DNA of 64,000 bases from Anomaloglossus baeobatrachus (GCF_048569485.1 NC_134354.1:513245780-513309779); one strand, 5' to 3'. Positions 22,581-33,960 are shown, numbered from the stretch's first letter. The notes: a model not told the origin generated them from the letters alone. Numbers and translations are program-made.

Positions 22581-24326
22581 AATTTTATATTTGACCACTA
22601 TCACACGCTAAAAAAAACAAACAAATTTTTTTTTTTTTTTTACAAAAAAAAAGGTTTTGCATCTCCTTATCTTGAGAGCTATAATTTTTCTATATTTCTG
22701 CGGACAGTCATGTTTGTGTCTGGGTTTTTTTTGGGATGAGTTGATGTTTTTAATGGTATAATTTTCAGGCACATAATACTTTTTAATAGCTTTCTATTCC
22801 AATTCTGGAGATGCATAATGGACAAAATCCAGAAATTCAGAAATCTTTATTCTTCGGGTCAGAACAGTTACAGGTATACCACATTTCTATCATTTTTCTT
22901 ACGTTTTTCCACTTCTACACAATAAAAATAACAATATAGACAAAGTATTGGTATTGCATTGCTGTATTCTGGGAGCTTTAACTTTTTTTTGTTTTTCCAC
23001 TGATGGAGCTGTTTGACAGCTTGTTTTTTTTGTGGGACAAGATGACGTTTTCAGCTATACTACTTTTATTTATATTCATCTTTTTAATTCCATTCTATTC
23101 TACTTTTAATTCAGAGTTCTGATGAAAAAGCATTGTTTCTTGCCACTTGTATATTTTTGTTTATGGTGTTCACTGTAGGGGTTAAATAGTGTGATAGTTT
23201 TATAGATTATTTCGTTCTGGATGCGGTGATACTAAATACAGTGCCTTGCGAAAGTATTCGGCCCCCTTGAATTTTTCAACCTTTTGCCCATATTTCAGGC
23301 TTCAAACATAAAGATAAAAATTTAAATTTTATGGTGAAGAATCAACAAGTGGGACACAATTGTGAAGTTGAATGAAATATATTGCTCATTATAAACGTTT
23401 AAAAGAAATAAACTCAAAATTGGGTCATGCAATATTATTTGATTACAAAAAGATTTGCACAACTTTAAACATCCCAAGAATTACTGTGCAAACGATAATA
23501 TTGAAATAGAAGGAGTATCATACCACTGCACATCTACCAAGACCTGGCTGTTTCTCAAAAATATTATCTCAAACAAGGAGAAGACTGATCAGAGCTGCAG
23601 CGAAGAGGCCCATGATCACTCTGGATGAACTGCAGAGATCTACAGCTGAGGTGGGAGAGTCTGTCCATAGGACAACAATCAGTCGTACACTGCACAAATC
23701 TGGCCTTTATGGCATAGTGGCAAAAAGAAAGCCATTTCTCAAAGATATCCATAAAAAGTGTTGTTTAAAGTTTGCCACAAGCCACCAGGGAGACACACCA
23801 AACATGTGGAAGAAGGTGCTCAGGTCAGATGAAACCAAAGAAGGGAATTTTGTTACTTACCGTAAATTCCTTTTCTTCTAGCTCTTATTGGGAGACCCAG
23901 ACGATTGGGGTATAGCTACTGCCCTCCGGAGGCCACACAAAGCACTACACTAAAAAGTGCAAGGCCCCTCCCCTTCTGGCTATACCCCCCGTGGTATCAC
24001 GGGTTCTCCAGTTTTAGTGCCAAAGCAAGAAGGAGGAAGCCAATAACTGGTTTAAACAAATTAACTCCGAATAACGTCGGAGAACTGAAAAAACCGTTCA
24101 ACATGAACAACATGTGTACCCGCAAACAACAAAAAAATCCCGAAGGACAACAGGGCGGGTGCTGGGTCTCCCAATAAGAGCTAGAAGAAAAGGAATTTAC
24201 GGTAAGTAACAAAATTCCCTTCTTCTTCAGCGCTCTATTGGGAGACCCAGACGATTGGGACGTCCAAAAGCTGTCCCTGGGTGGGTAAAGAGATACCTCA
24301 TGTTAGAGCTGCAAAACAGCCCTCCC

Positions 24327-27300
24327 CTACGGGGATGTCACTGCCGCCTGCAGGACTCTTCTACCTAAGCTGGCATCCGCCGAAGCATAGGTATGCACCT
24401 GATAATGTTTGGTGAAAGTGTGCAGACTCGACCAGGTAGCTGCCTGGCACACCTGTTGAGCCGAAGCCTGGTGTCGCAAAGCCCAGGACGCACCCACAGC
24501 TCTGGTTGAGTGGGCTTTCAGCCCTGAAGGAACCGGAAGCCCAGCAGAACGGTAGGCTTCCAGAATTGGTTCTTTGATCCATCGAGCCAGGGTGGCTTTA
24601 GAAGCCTGCGACCCCTTGCGCTGGCCAGCGACAAGGACAAAAAGTGCATCTGAACGGCGGATAGGCGCCGTGCGAGAAATATAGATTCTGAGTGCTCTCA
24701 CCAGATCTAGCAAACGTAAGTCTTTCTCATACCGGTGAACCGGCTGAGGACAAAAGGAAGGCAAGGATATATCCTGATTAAGATGAAACGAGGATACGAC
24801 CTTAGGGAGAAACTCCGGAATGGGGCGCAGCACTACCTTGTCCTGGTGGAACACCAGGAAGGGAGCCTTGGATGACAGAGCTGCCAGCTCAGACACACGC
24901 CGAAGCGATGTGATCGCTACGAGAAACGCCACTTTCTGTGACAGGCGAGAAAAGGAAACGTCCTTTAGAGGCTCGAAGGGCGGCTTTTGCAGAGCAACTA
25001 GTACTCTGTTCAGATCCCATGGATCTAACGGCCGCTTGTACGGGGGCACAATATGACAGACCCCCTGTAGGAACGTGCGCACCTTAGGAAGACGTGCTAG
25101 ACGCTTCTGAAAAAACACAGATAGTGCCGAGACTTGCCCTTTAAGGGAGCTGAGCGACAAGCCCTTTTCCAACCCCGATTGCAGGAAGGAAAGAAAGGTG
25201 GGCAATGCAAATGGCCAAGGGGATACTCTCTGTGCAGAGCACCAGGATAAGAAAATCTTCCACGTTCTGTGGTAGATCTTAGCAGACGTTGACTTCCTAG
25301 CTTGTCTCATTGTGGCTACGACTCCTTGAGATAATCCTGCGGAGGCTAGGATCCAGGACTCAATGGCCACACAGTCAGGTTCAGGGCCGCAGAATTCTGA
25401 TGGAAAAACGGCCCTTGGGACAGTAAGTCTGGTCGGTCTGGCAGTGACCACGGTCGACCGACCGTGAGATGCCACAGATCCGGATACCACGATCTCCTCG
25501 GCCAGTCTGGGGCGACGAGTATGACGCGGCTGCAATCGGATCTGATCTTGCGTAACACTCTGGGCAAGAGTGCCAGAGGTGGGAAGACGTATGGGAGCCG
25601 GAACTGCGACCAATCTTGAACTAATGCGTCTGCCGCCAGAGCTCTTTGATCGCGCGACCTCGCCATGAATGCCGGGACCTTGTTGTTGTGCCGGGACGCC
25701 ATTAGGTCGACGTCCGGCACTCCCCATCGGCGACAGATTTCCTGAAACACGTCCGGGTGAAGGGACCACTCCCCTGCGTCCATGCCCTGGCGACTGAGGA
25801 AGTCTGCTTCCCAATTTTCTACGCCTGGGATGTGAACCGCGGATATGGTGGATGCTGTGTCCTCCACCCACATTAGAATGCGCCGGACTTCTTGGAATGC
25901 TTGCCGACTGCGCGTCCCTCCTTGGTGGTTGATGTATGCCACCGCTGTGGAGTTGTCCGACTGGATTCGGATCTGCTTTCCTTCCAGCCACTGTTGGAAG
26001 GCCAGTAGGGCAAGATACACTGCCCTGATTTCCAGAACATTGATCTGAAGGGTGGACTCCTGCGGAGTCCACGTCCCCTGGGCCCTGTGGTGGAGAAACA
26101 CTGCTCCCCACCCTGACAGACTCGCATCTGTCGTGACCACTGCCCAGGATGGGGGCAGGAAGGATCTTCCCTGAGACAATGAGGTGGGAAGGAGCCACCA
26201 TTGTAGAGAGTCCTTGGCCGTCTGGGAAAGAGAGACTTTCCTGTCCAGGGACGTTGACTTCCCGTCCCATTGGCGGAGAATGTCCCATTGAAGTGGACGC
26301 AGATGAAACTGCGCAAAGGGAACTGCTTCCATGGCTGCCACCATCTTCCCGAGGAAGTGCATGAGGCGCCGTAAGGGGTGCGACTGGCCTTGAAGGAGGG
26401 ATTGCACCCCTGTCTGTAGGGACCGCTGCTTGTTCAGCGGAAGCTTCACTCTTGCTGCTCGAGTATGAAACTCCATGCCAAGATACGTTAGCGACTGTGA
26501 CGGTGACAGATTCGACTTTGGAAAGTTGATGATCCATCCGAACGTCTGTAGAGTCTCCAGCGTAGCATGTAGACTGAGTTGGCATGCCTCTTGAGAGGGT
26601 GCCTTGACAAGTAGATCGTCTAGGTAAGGGATCACCGAGTGTCCCTGAGAGTGCAAGACTGCTACCACCGCCGCCATGACCTTGGTGAAGACCCGGGGGG
26701 CTGTCGCCAGACCGAATGGCAGAGCTACGAACTGAAGATGATCGTTTCCTATCACAAAACGTAGAAAACGTTGATGTTCTGTAGCAATTGGCACGTGGAG
26801 ATAAGCATCTTTGATGTCTATTGAGGCAAGGAAGTCTCCTTGAGACATTGAGGCAACGACAGAGCGGAGGGTTTCCATCCGGAACCGTCTGGCGTGCACA
26901 TGTTTGTTGAGCAGCTTTAGATCCAGAACAGGACGGAACGAGCCGTCCTTTTTTGGAACCACAAAGAGATTGGAGTAAAACCCTCGCCCTTGTTCCTGAG
27001 GCGGTACAGGAACCACTACTCCTTCCGCTCTTAGGGAGTCCACCGCCTGCAGCAGGGCATCTGCTCGGTCTGGATGTGGGGAGGTTCTGAAGAACCGAGC
27101 TGGAGGACGAGAACTGAACTCGATTCTGTACCCGCGAGACAAAATGTTTGTCACCCACCGGTCTTTGACCTGTGACATCCAAATGTCGGAAAAGCGGGAG
27201 AGCCTGCCCCCAACCGGAGATGCGGAGGGGGGGGGGCTGGAAGTCATGAGGTAGCCGCTTTGGAAGCGGTTCCTCCATTTGCTTTCTTGGGGCGTGCGTG

Positions 27301-27494
27301 AGCCCGCCAGGAATCTGAGACTCTTTGCGTCCTCTGAGTCCCTTTGGACGAGGAGAATTGTGTCTTGCCCGAACCTCGAAAGGACTGAAACCTCTGCTGC
27401 CATTTTTTCTGCTGAGGTTTGCTTGATCTGGGCTGGGGTAAGGAAGAGTCTTTACCCTTGGACTGTTTAATGATGTCAGCCAATGGCTCGCCAA
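24327..27494 (-). CDS. DIRS copy A tyrosine recombinase frame (domain in last ~370 codons)
   Basis: The recombinase domain occupies about 25440-24327. It has an N-terminal SAM-like part (TWKIFLSWC, SLSSLKGQVSALSVFFQKRL), then LRRVSELAAL with the first catalytic Arg, LKAHSTRAVGASW with HxxR, and TKHYQVHTYAS with the Tyr. DIRS recombinases integrate a circular intermediate without duplicating the target. The same frame is open far upstream across the RT region in another phase. Whether that upstream part is translated is unknown; DIRS families are known to use overlapping ORFs. Confidence 0.8.
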   Translation of the reverse strand: MASHWLTSLNSPRVKTLPYPSPDQANLSRKNGSRGFSPFEVRARHNSPRPKGLRGRKESQIPGGLTHAPRKQMEEPLPKRLPHDFQPPPLRISGWGQALPLFRHLDVTGQRPVGDKHFVSRVQNRVQFSSSSSVLQNLPTSRPSRCPAAGGGLPKSGRSSGSCTASGTRARVLLQSLCGSKKGRLVPSCSGSKAAQQTCARQTVPDGNPPLCRCLNVSRRLPCLNRHQRCLSPRANCYRTSTFSTFCDRKRSSSVRSSAIRSGDSPPGLHQGHGGGGSSLALSGTLGDPLPRRSTCQGTLSRGMPTQSTCYAGDSTDVRMDHQLSKVESVTVTVANVSWHGVSYSSSKSEASAEQAAVPTDRGAIPPSRPVAPLTAPHALPREDGGSHGSSSLCAVSSASTSMGHSPPMGREVNVPGQESLSFPDGQGLSTMVAPSHLIVSGKILPAPILGSGHDRCESVRVGSSVSPPQGPGDVDSAGVHPSDQCSGNQGSVSCPTGLPTVAGRKADPNPVGQLHSGGIHQPPRRDAQSASIPRSPAHSNVGGGHSIHHIRGSHPRRRKLGSRLPQSPGHGRRGVVPSPGRVSGNLSPMGSAGRRPNGVPAQQQGPGIHGEVARSKSSGGRRISSRLVAVPAPIRLPTSGTLAQSVTQDQIRLQPRHTRRPRLAEEIVVSGSVASHGRSTVVTARPTRLTVPRAVFPSEFCGPEPDCVAIESWILASAGLSQGVVATMRQARKSTSAKIYHRTWKIFLSWCSAQRVSPWPFALPTFLSFLQSGLEKGLSLSSLKGQVSALSVFFQKRLARLPKVRTFLQGVCHIVPPYKRPLDPWDLNRVLVALQKPPFEPLKDVSFSRLSQKVAFLVAITSLRRVSELAALSSKAPFLVFHQDKVVLRPIPEFLPKVVSSFHLNQDISLPSFCPQPVHRYEKDLRLLDLVRALRIYISRTAPIRRSDALFVLVAGQRKGSQASKATLARWIKEPILEAYRSAGLPVPSGLKAHSTRAVGASWALRHQASAQQVCQAATWSSLHTFTKHYQVHTYASADASLGRRVLQAAVTSP
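25346..27403 (-). CDS. DIRS copy A reverse transcriptase / RNase H
   Basis: This 685-codon frame carries the RT palm and an RNase H domain: FYSNLFVVPKKDGSFRP, then SIDIKDAYLHVP (motif A Asp), LPFGLATAPRVFTK (motif B), YLDDLLVKAP (motif C) and NFPKSNLSPSQSLTYLGMEF. RNase H follows with TTDASLSGWGAVFL, INVLEIRAVYLAL and IRIQSDNSTAVAYINHQGG. It converts the element RNA to DNA. A conserved tail (DVDLMASRHNNKVPAFMA, LLPRVLRKIRSDC) sits where DIRS relatives usually carry a methylase-like region; I cannot confirm that domain. The N-terminal start is uncertain because family members overlap or fuse with ORF1. Confidence 0.85.
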   Translation of the reverse strand: MAAEVSVLSRFGQDTILLVQRDSEDAKSLRFLAGSRTPQESKWRNRFQSGYLMTSSPPPSASPVGGRLSRFSDIWMSQVKDRWVTNILSRGYRIEFSSRPPARFFRTSPHPDRADALLQAVDSLRAEGVVVPVPPQEQGRGFYSNLFVVPKKDGSFRPVLDLKLLNKHVHARRFRMETLRSVVASMSQGDFLASIDIKDAYLHVPIATEHQRFLRFVIGNDHLQFVALPFGLATAPRVFTKVMAAVVAVLHSQGHSVIPYLDDLLVKAPSQEACQLSLHATLETLQTFGWIINFPKSNLSPSQSLTYLGMEFHTRAARVKLPLNKQRSLQTGVQSLLQGQSHPLRRLMHFLGKMVAAMEAVPFAQFHLRPLQWDILRQWDGKSTSLDRKVSLSQTAKDSLQWWLLPTSLSQGRSFLPPSWAVVTTDASLSGWGAVFLHHRAQGTWTPQESTLQINVLEIRAVYLALLAFQQWLEGKQIRIQSDNSTAVAYINHQGGTRSRQAFQEVRRILMWVEDTASTISAVHIPGVENWEADFLSRQGMDAGEWSLHPDVFQEICRRWGVPDVDLMASRHNNKVPAFMARSRDQRALAADALVQDWSQFRLPYVFPPLALLPRVLRKIRSDCSRVILVAPDWPRRSWYPDLWHLTVGRPWSLPDRPDLLSQGPFFHQNSAALNLTVWPLSPGS

Positions 27495-28733
27495 ACAGTC
27501 TATCTCTAGATAAAGGCAAGCTGGTTAAACATTTTTTGGAACCAGCATCTGCTTTCCAGTCCTTTAACCACAAGGCTCTGCGCAAAATTACCGAATTGGC
27601 GGACGCCATTGAGGTGCGGCTGGTAGATTCTAGGACCGCATTGATAGCGTAAGACGCAAACGCAGACATCTGCGAGGTAAGGAACGCCACTTGCGGCGCC
27701 GCTGGATGTATGATAGCATCCACTTTTGCTAAACCAGCTGAAATAGCTTGGAGTGCCCATACGGCTGCGAATGCTGGAGCAAACGACGCGCCGATAGCTT
27801 CATAGACAGATTTTAACCAAAGGTCCATCTGTCTGTCATTGGCATCCTTAAGTGAAGCGCCATCCTCCACTGCAACTATGGATCTAGCTGCAAGTTTGGA
27901 AATCGGGGGGTCTACTTTTGGACACTGGGTCCAGCGCTTGACCACATCAGGGGGGAAAGGAAAACGTGTATCCTTAGAACGTTTAGAGAAACGCCTTTCT
28001 GGATGAGCGTCGTGTTTCTGGATTGACTCTCTGAAGTCAGAGTGATCCAAGAAAGCACTCAATTTACGCTTGGGATAGAGGAAACGAAACTTCTCCTGCT
28101 CTGCAGCTGCCTCCTCTGCAGAAGGAGCTGTGGGAGAAATATCCAACAGTCTATTGATGGCTGAGATAAGATCGTTTACCATGGCGTCCCCATCCGGGGT
28201 ATCCAGATTGAGAGGGGTTCCAGGATAAGACTCCTGATCACTCTCTTCAGACGCATCACAGGGCGACTGATTGCGCTGAGACCCTGAGCAGTGTGTGACG
28301 TTGAGGGTCTTTCCCAGCGAGCTCGCTTAGGGTGGCTGGGGCTATCATCTGAGTCATAATACTCAGCCTGAGAAGCCGAGGACCCCCTTGTAGTCTGGAT
28401 TAATTCCAACTGAGGGGGATTAGAGGACAGAGACCTCGCCGTGTCCATAGACTGAGCCCCAGCCATGGATTGCAAAGTTTCAAGGATTTTTGCCATAGTC
28501 ACAGACATTCCATCAGCAAAAACTGCAAAGTCTGTCCCTGACACCGGGGCAGGACTTACAAGCGTCTCAGCCTGGGTCACTACCCCTCCGGACTCCGGCT
28601 GGCGAAGCAGCACCGGATCTGAGCATTGCACACAATGGGGGTCTTTGGAACCTGCTGGTAGAGCAGCCCCACATGCAGCACACGCAGTGTACACAGCCCT
28701 AGCCTTGGCAGCCTTGCGTTTTGTGGATGACAT
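27244..28733 (-). pseudogene. DIRS copy A gag-like ORF1 (broken)
   Basis: This is a gag-like region similar along its length to ORF1 of copy B. It begins with a cysteine-rich start (CAACGAALPAGSKDPHCVQC) and is followed by an acidic linker. A conserved block reads YPKRKLSAFLDHSDFR, and the tail is basic and Gln/Ser-rich. Fossil state: about one break. Confidence 0.75.
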
Positions 28734-31401
28734 GTTGCTGCCTCCTCAGAGCGATCTGGGGTATCCAGCCAGGAAGCGACCTCACAGTGCAAGAAATAAA
28801 TAAATATATATATCTGGTGACACAGTACACCAATACACACTGAGGCACTAGAGGGGCCAGCTGAAATGCCGCTTACCGCCCGCTTAAGAGCGGGTGTGTG
28901 GTCTCCAAAAGCCCCCTAGTCCAGGTCTCCCAGAGCCTTGCGTCCTTCCTCTAGCCAGACTGCATGTAATGGCTGCCGGCGTCCTGGGAGAGGAGGGGGG
29001 GCGGGCCCTGGGCGTTCCTGGCTAAGAGCGGGAAGCCTGCTTCCCTCTGTGCCTAGTGAGAGGGCTGGAGCATGTAAATCAGGCTCCAGCCCTCGTCGCT
29101 GCTGCGAAACAGCGTCTCTCCCCTACCCTGATTGACAGGGTGGGGGCGGGAACGAAGCGGAGCTAGGCCGCAAAAAGCCGGGGACTGGATTTATAAACGC
29201 CGCCGCCGTAAAAGCGCGGTCGGCGTGTCCCCGGCGCACCACAAGTCACAGCAGCGCCGCCCGATCCAGTGGGGGTCGGCGCTGCGTTCCCACAACACAA
29301 AGTCCCCCAGTAAACTGTAGGAACACTAACTCCAACGTTACGGTCCCCGGCGCACTACAACACCCAGCCAGCCCGGAGTGTGTCTGTGCCTGCCGGGGAC
29401 ACAGAGTACCTGTATGATGCAGGGCCTTGTCCCTGATTGTACTCCTGCTCCATATCCATCAGGTGCTATGGGTCTGTGGATGGAGCCCGGCGTCAGAGCT
29501 TAGAGGCCGGCAGGATCCCACTTCCACAGAGCCCTACAAGGGGATGTGGAAGGAAAACAGCATGTGGGGCTCCAGCCCCTGTACCAGCAATAGGTACCTC
29601 AACCTTACAACACCATCCACGGGTGAGAAGGGAGCATGCTGGGGGCCCTATATGGGCCCTCTTTTCTTCCATCCGAAATAGTCAGCAGCTACTGCTGACT
29701 AAAATCTGTGGAGCTATGCGTGGATGTCTGACCTCCTTCGCACAAAGCTTGAAAACTGGAGAACCCGTGATACCACGGGGGGGTATAGCCAGAAGGGGAG
29801 GGGCCTTGCACTTTTTAGTGTAGTGCTTTGTGTGGCCTCCGGAGGGCAGTAGCTATACCCCAATCGTCTGGGTCTCCCAATAGAGCGCTGAAGAAATCGA
29901 ACTATTTGGGCACAATGCCAAACGATGTTTTGGCGTAAAAGCAACACAGCTCATCACCCTGAACACACCATCCCCACTGTCAAACATGGTGGTGGCTGCA
30001 TCATGGTTTTGCTTTGCTTCAGCAGAGACAGGGAAGATGGTTAAAATTGATGGGAAGATGGATGGAGCCAAATACAGGACCATTCTTGAAGAAAACCTGT
30101 TGGAGTCTGCAAAAGACCTGAGACTGGGACGGAGATTTGTCATCCAACAAGACAATGATACCAAACAATGCAAAACCTACAATGGAATAGTTCACAAATA
30201 AACGTATCCAGGTGTTAGAATGGCCAAGTCAAAGTCCAGACCTGAACCCAATCAAGAATCTGTGGAAAGAGCTGAAAACTGCTGTTCACAAACGTTCTCC
30301 ATCCAACCTCACTGAGTGCGAGCTATTTGCAAAGGAAGAATGGGCAATAATTTCAGTCTCTCGATGTGCAAAACTGATAGAGACATACCCCAAGTGACTT
30401 GCAGCTGTAATCGCAGCAAAAGGTGGCACTACAAAGTATTAACTTAGAGGGGACAAATAATATGGCACGCCCCAATTTTCAGTTTTTATTATTTTTTTTT
30501 AAAGTTTAAAATCAGCAATAAATTTTGATCAACTTCCCACTTGTTGTTGATTCTTCACCATAAAATTACAATTTTTATCTTTGAAGCCTGAAATGTGGGA
30601 AAAGGTTGAAAAATTCATGGGGGCCGAATACTTTCGCAAGGCACTGTATGTGTACTTAGTTTATTTCTGTTTTCACATAAATATTTAGTATTTATTGGTG
30701 TAAATTATTTTTTGTTTTTATTTTTTAAATTTTTACAATTTTTTTAACATTTTTTACTTAATCCCTCTATGGAACTTTAACTTTTATTGGTCTCATGCAT
30801 TGCAATAGACATGTATTGCAATTCACGAGACCTGTCAGATTACGCTGACAGAATACCTATTAGACCCTGCCTATGGCTGGGTCTAGCAGGCCACCATACC
30901 TGACACATCAGGAGGACATTGTTTGACCTCAGAGTGCCTCCCCATGATTTCGTCATGGAGGTGGCGATGGAGGTGGGAAAGGAAGCCCCCTTCCACATCC
31001 TTGTAAATGCCACAAAGGCTTTCATTCGTGGCATCCGTAGGGTTAACCAGCCAGGGTCGGTGTTGGCTGTTAGTGCAGTAGCTCAGCTATCAGCTGAGCC
31101 GAGCTCCTGCGGTGATCGTGCGGGAAGTGCTGATATTTCATGACATCCTGCATGTTCATGCTGTGATTGGTCAGTCAGATTGACTTACCAAATAAAGTGA
31201 TTAGAGTGGGGACTGCTGAAATGGGTCCACAAACCCATATCTAGCTGTGCCAGTCAACTGTCAATGACTACAGTCAGCACAGACATCACTGTGTGTTTAA
31301 CACAGTCAGTTTTAATCCATGAAGAACATAGCACATCATGATTCGGGAACTGACACCTGCTCATGACATGCTATATCTGTCATTGGACGTTAAGGGGTTA
31401 T

Positions 31402-32505
31402 GTCGTTTACACAGGCTGATCCCGCATCAGAAGTGCAATGAACAATCAGTAATAAGATGGCCTCACACATTAGATGGCTGTCTACCAAACAAAACTTTGA
31501 CCAATCGTTCGGCTGATAGCCATCTTAGCCAACTCTCCCACAAGATAGCTTGTTTGGTCACGTGACGGTGTTGTTCATGAGAAAGCTGACAACTGACACA
31601 TTTTTCAGTGGCCTTTCTCCAGGGCAATAATGTGAACCTCTGTGTTCGAAATCAGATATGTGCGATTGACAGCTTTCCCCATCATTAGTCGGTTGGTGCC
31701 CCATACACATTAAACAGTCAACTAAAACACATCGATATTGGTGGGTTCAGTCAACTGTAGTGTGATATGTATGGAGGCCTACAGATTGTTCAGTGTGCAT
31801 AGATTGGCAATATTCTCGGAAGCACCGGTCCTGTTTGGAGAAGACAATGTGCTGCTGAGAACAGTGATCTAATGTGTAAACCTGAAGGTAATTTCACCCG
31901 ACGGATGAGCATTTTGCTTAATCATTGGTTAATTGGCAGCTGGTTTAGACTTCACAATTATCGTGAAATGAATGTTCCTGATCATGCAGTGGAAATGGAC
32001 TTTAAAGGGAATGTATTATCCAAAAATATATTTTTTTCATCAATTAAAAAAGTGTAGTGTTTTTTTTTAATATTTATTAATGGTATAACATATTAAACAT
32101 AATTAAAGTTTGTATATGTTCTACTTTAAAAAAAAAATTTAGTGTCCTACTAGCTCACATTACAACTGCAGTAAATGTGGGCAGGATCTGTTCGCATGTG
32201 TTTGATGTCACTCATGCCCTCCTGGGTATTTGAAAGAGGATAAGAGATAATGAAGTTTAGGATCACAAGGCAGAAAACTTTTGTTGGTGACTGCAAAGTG
32301 ATACCAAGATGTAGACCGTGTAATCGATGATGGCTGGCAGCGCCAATTTTGGAACTCTGTGCTGCAATTCTCACTGTGTACATCCTGGCAATCGTGTGGG
32401 CACAGGAGCTGTGTGCAGCACGATCGCTGCCGGGGATTCTGCTTTCCTGACAACCAGGCTCCAGCTCTCACAGCCAGGAGCGGTGCCTGCGCCATCCTTG
32501 GATGT
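31402..32505. other. repeat-derived sequence without a recognised gene
   Basis: 31448-31790 has MITE-like inverted flanks (GGCCTCACACATTAGATGG against a degenerate TATGTATGGAGGCC). TTAAAGGGAATG at about 32003 looks like the left end of a TTAA MITE without a found partner. No coding sequence was recognised. Confidence 0.35.
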
Positions 32506-32509
32506 TTAA

Positions 32510-33471
32510 TCCCCTAAATGCCGCAATCGAGTTCGACTGCAGCCTTTAGAGATCTGGAAGAGGCAAGCTTGTGATGTGATCATGGAGCAACAAGGGGTTG
32601 CCGCTGTGATGATGTGCTACCTGTGAATGTCAGCAGAGTGCCGGCATGCACAGGAACATAGCATTTCTCCTGATCAGAGGGATTGTGAAGCATTGCTCTG
32701 ATCAGCACCAGCGATCAGATAGTACAGGTATAAAGTCCCCTAAGTGGACTGGTAAAATAAATTAAAAAAAAAGATTTTAAAAATATGAAATAAACCTAAA
32801 AATGCAAATTACTCCCCTTTTGCCCAATTTAAAATAAAAACATATTTGGTATTACTGCATACAGAAATGCCCGATCTATCTAAATATAAAATCAATTTAT
32901 GTGATCGGTACACGGTGTACTGAGAAAAAAAATCCAAAATTACGTTTCTTGGTCACCACAACATTGCACTAAAATGCAGTTATAGGCGATCAAAACATCA
33001 CCTCTACCCAGAGGGTGTAATGAAAACCATCAGCTCAAGACCCAATAAATAAGCCCTCACTGAGCGCCAAATCCCAAAAAATGAGAACGCTATGGGTCTC
33101 TAAAAATGGCGACAAAAACGCAATTTTTTTTTTTACAAATTTCTGAATTTTTTTTTTTTACCGCTTAGATAAAACTAAAAGTATACATGTTTGGTGTTTA
33201 CGGACTCGCACTGTCGTGAGGAATTATAATGCCAGGTCAGTTATACCATATAGTGAACATGGTAAATAAATAACTCAAAAAACGATCGTGCAATTGTACT
33301 TTTTTTTTTTTGTAATTTCACCGCACTTGGAATGTTTTTCCCATGTTCCAGTACAATATGTGGCAGAATGAATGGCGGTGTTCAAACGTTTGGCTATACT
33401 GGCATAAAAAAAAGTTATGGTTCTTGGAAGAAGGGGAGGAAAACATGGATAATCCCCCGGGGGTGGAGGGG
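32510..33471. mobile_element. TTAACCCC-family non-coding transposon
   Basis: TTAA (32506-32509, 33472-33475) flanks degenerate ends TCCCCTAAATGCCGC and GGGGGTGGAGGGG. The interior is AT-rich with poly(T) stretches. It shares order and wording (AGAAATGCCCGATCTATC, GTGATTGAAAACCATCA-like, GAGAACGCTATGGG) with 35827-36782. No transposase. Confidence 0.65.
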
Positions 33472-33779
33472 TTAAGCCGAGCTCCAGCGTCCATGGTGCT
33501 GGCGCAGATCTGGACAGTCCTATGTGCACACTGCTCGGCACATCAGCGGACAGCAGGTGCATTGTGGGGCACAGGGGGCATTGCTGGAGCTCTGCGCTAA
33601 GGCCCAGAGGACACAGGCGGCAGTATTACTACACAGCAGAGAGAGGCATTGTTCCTGCGCCGTGTGCTGCTGCCATAGAGCACTATCTGCCATTACTCCC
33701 AGGCTATCACCGTTCTACATGACGCCGGTATTCCTGAGGCACAGCAGTATGCAGCCTGGTGTGCAGCACTCCTGGAGCT

Positions 33780-33960
33780 CCGTGTCCCCGCCGGAGGTGG
33801 CCGGTGTCCCTCCCGGAAGTGTCCGGCTATACACTACAGCTCTTTTCCAGCTTGCGCCTCTCAGTTTCTCGCAATGTTTTGTGACCTGAAGCGGCAGTGA
33901 ACGAGTTACAACGGAGCCACGCCCTTCAGCGTCACTTCATATAACGCATTACCCACAATC
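33780..33960 (+). promoter_or_regulatory. RPL24 promoter region
   Basis: The region upstream of RPL24 is GC-rich and contains an ETS-type site CCGGAAGTG (33813-33821). A TATA-like TCATATAA (33937-33944) lies about 20 nt before the pyrimidine tract CCTCTTTCTCTTC that begins at 33960. Such a 5'TOP start is typical of vertebrate ribosomal protein genes and mediates growth-dependent translation through mTOR/LARP1. The transcription start is inferred, not shown. Confidence 0.6.

Larger units (their letters stand above)
23839..29893 (-). mobile_element. DIRS-type tyrosine-recombinase retrotransposon, copy A
   Basis: Full-length DIRS-like element in the minus orientation, inserted into a Tc1 transposase gene. 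Parts in its own 5'-3' order: left terminal region (~29893-28850), gag-like ORF1 (28733-27244), RT/RNase H (27403-25346), tyrosine recombinase (C-terminal part of the frame ending at 24327), an internal complementary region (about 24165-24275) and the right terminus (to 23839). The terminal segments share a GGGAGACCCAGACGATTGGG block in inverted orientation, and the internal region is complementary to both ends, the DIRS hallmark. It looks nearly whole, with about one break in ORF1. High similarity to copy B suggests a relatively young age. Confidence 0.88.
23239..30646 (+). mobile_element. Tc1/mariner element split by a DIRS insertion
   Basis: The ends CAGTGCCTTGCGAAAGTATT and AATACTTTCGCAAGGCACTG are perfect complements flanked by TA (23237-23238, 30647-30648). 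Transposase fragments: ISRTLHKSGLYGIVAKRKP and WKKVLRSDETK before the break at 23838; [30 protein letters not shown] and QQDNDTKQCKTYN after 29894; then LEWPSQSPDLNPIKNLW in another frame. Several stops and at least one frameshift make it a dead copy. The DDE line is recognisable (SDET, QDND, NPIKNLW with Lys where Glu is expected). Without the DIRS it is about 1.35 kb. Confidence 0.9.
15067..31397. mobile_element. ancient TTAACCCC-ended transposon opened by several insertions
   Basis: The left terminus TTAACCCCTTAACGACCG (15063) pairs with CGTTAAGGGGTTA (to 31400); the flanks are TTAA and TTAT. Host sequence resumes after each insertion: a MITE (15496-15912), a LINE (17108-19599), a minisatellite-bearing element (20838-22390) and a Tc1 with a DIRS inside (23239-30646). 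Removing these leaves about 4.5 kb of non-coding host. The host contains roughly three divergent ~350-400 bp tandem units (around 16870-17107 joined to 19616, then 19750-20130 and 20230-20500) sharing CCCATATGTG and GAGCGCCATTTGA-like blocks. Related shorter elements lie at 32510-33471 and 35827-36782. Single-element status is inferred from ends and order. Confidence 0.6.

Noticed and set aside
24327-28733. A host gene with integrase-like domain on the minus strand
   Set aside because: Terminal repeats, RT, RNase H and gag-like neighbours place it in a DIRS element.
23839-29893. Crypton or Ngaro instead of DIRS
   Set aside because: Cryptons lack RT, and Ngaro elements have a different (split direct) repeat layout. 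The inverted ends plus internal complementary region fit DIRS.
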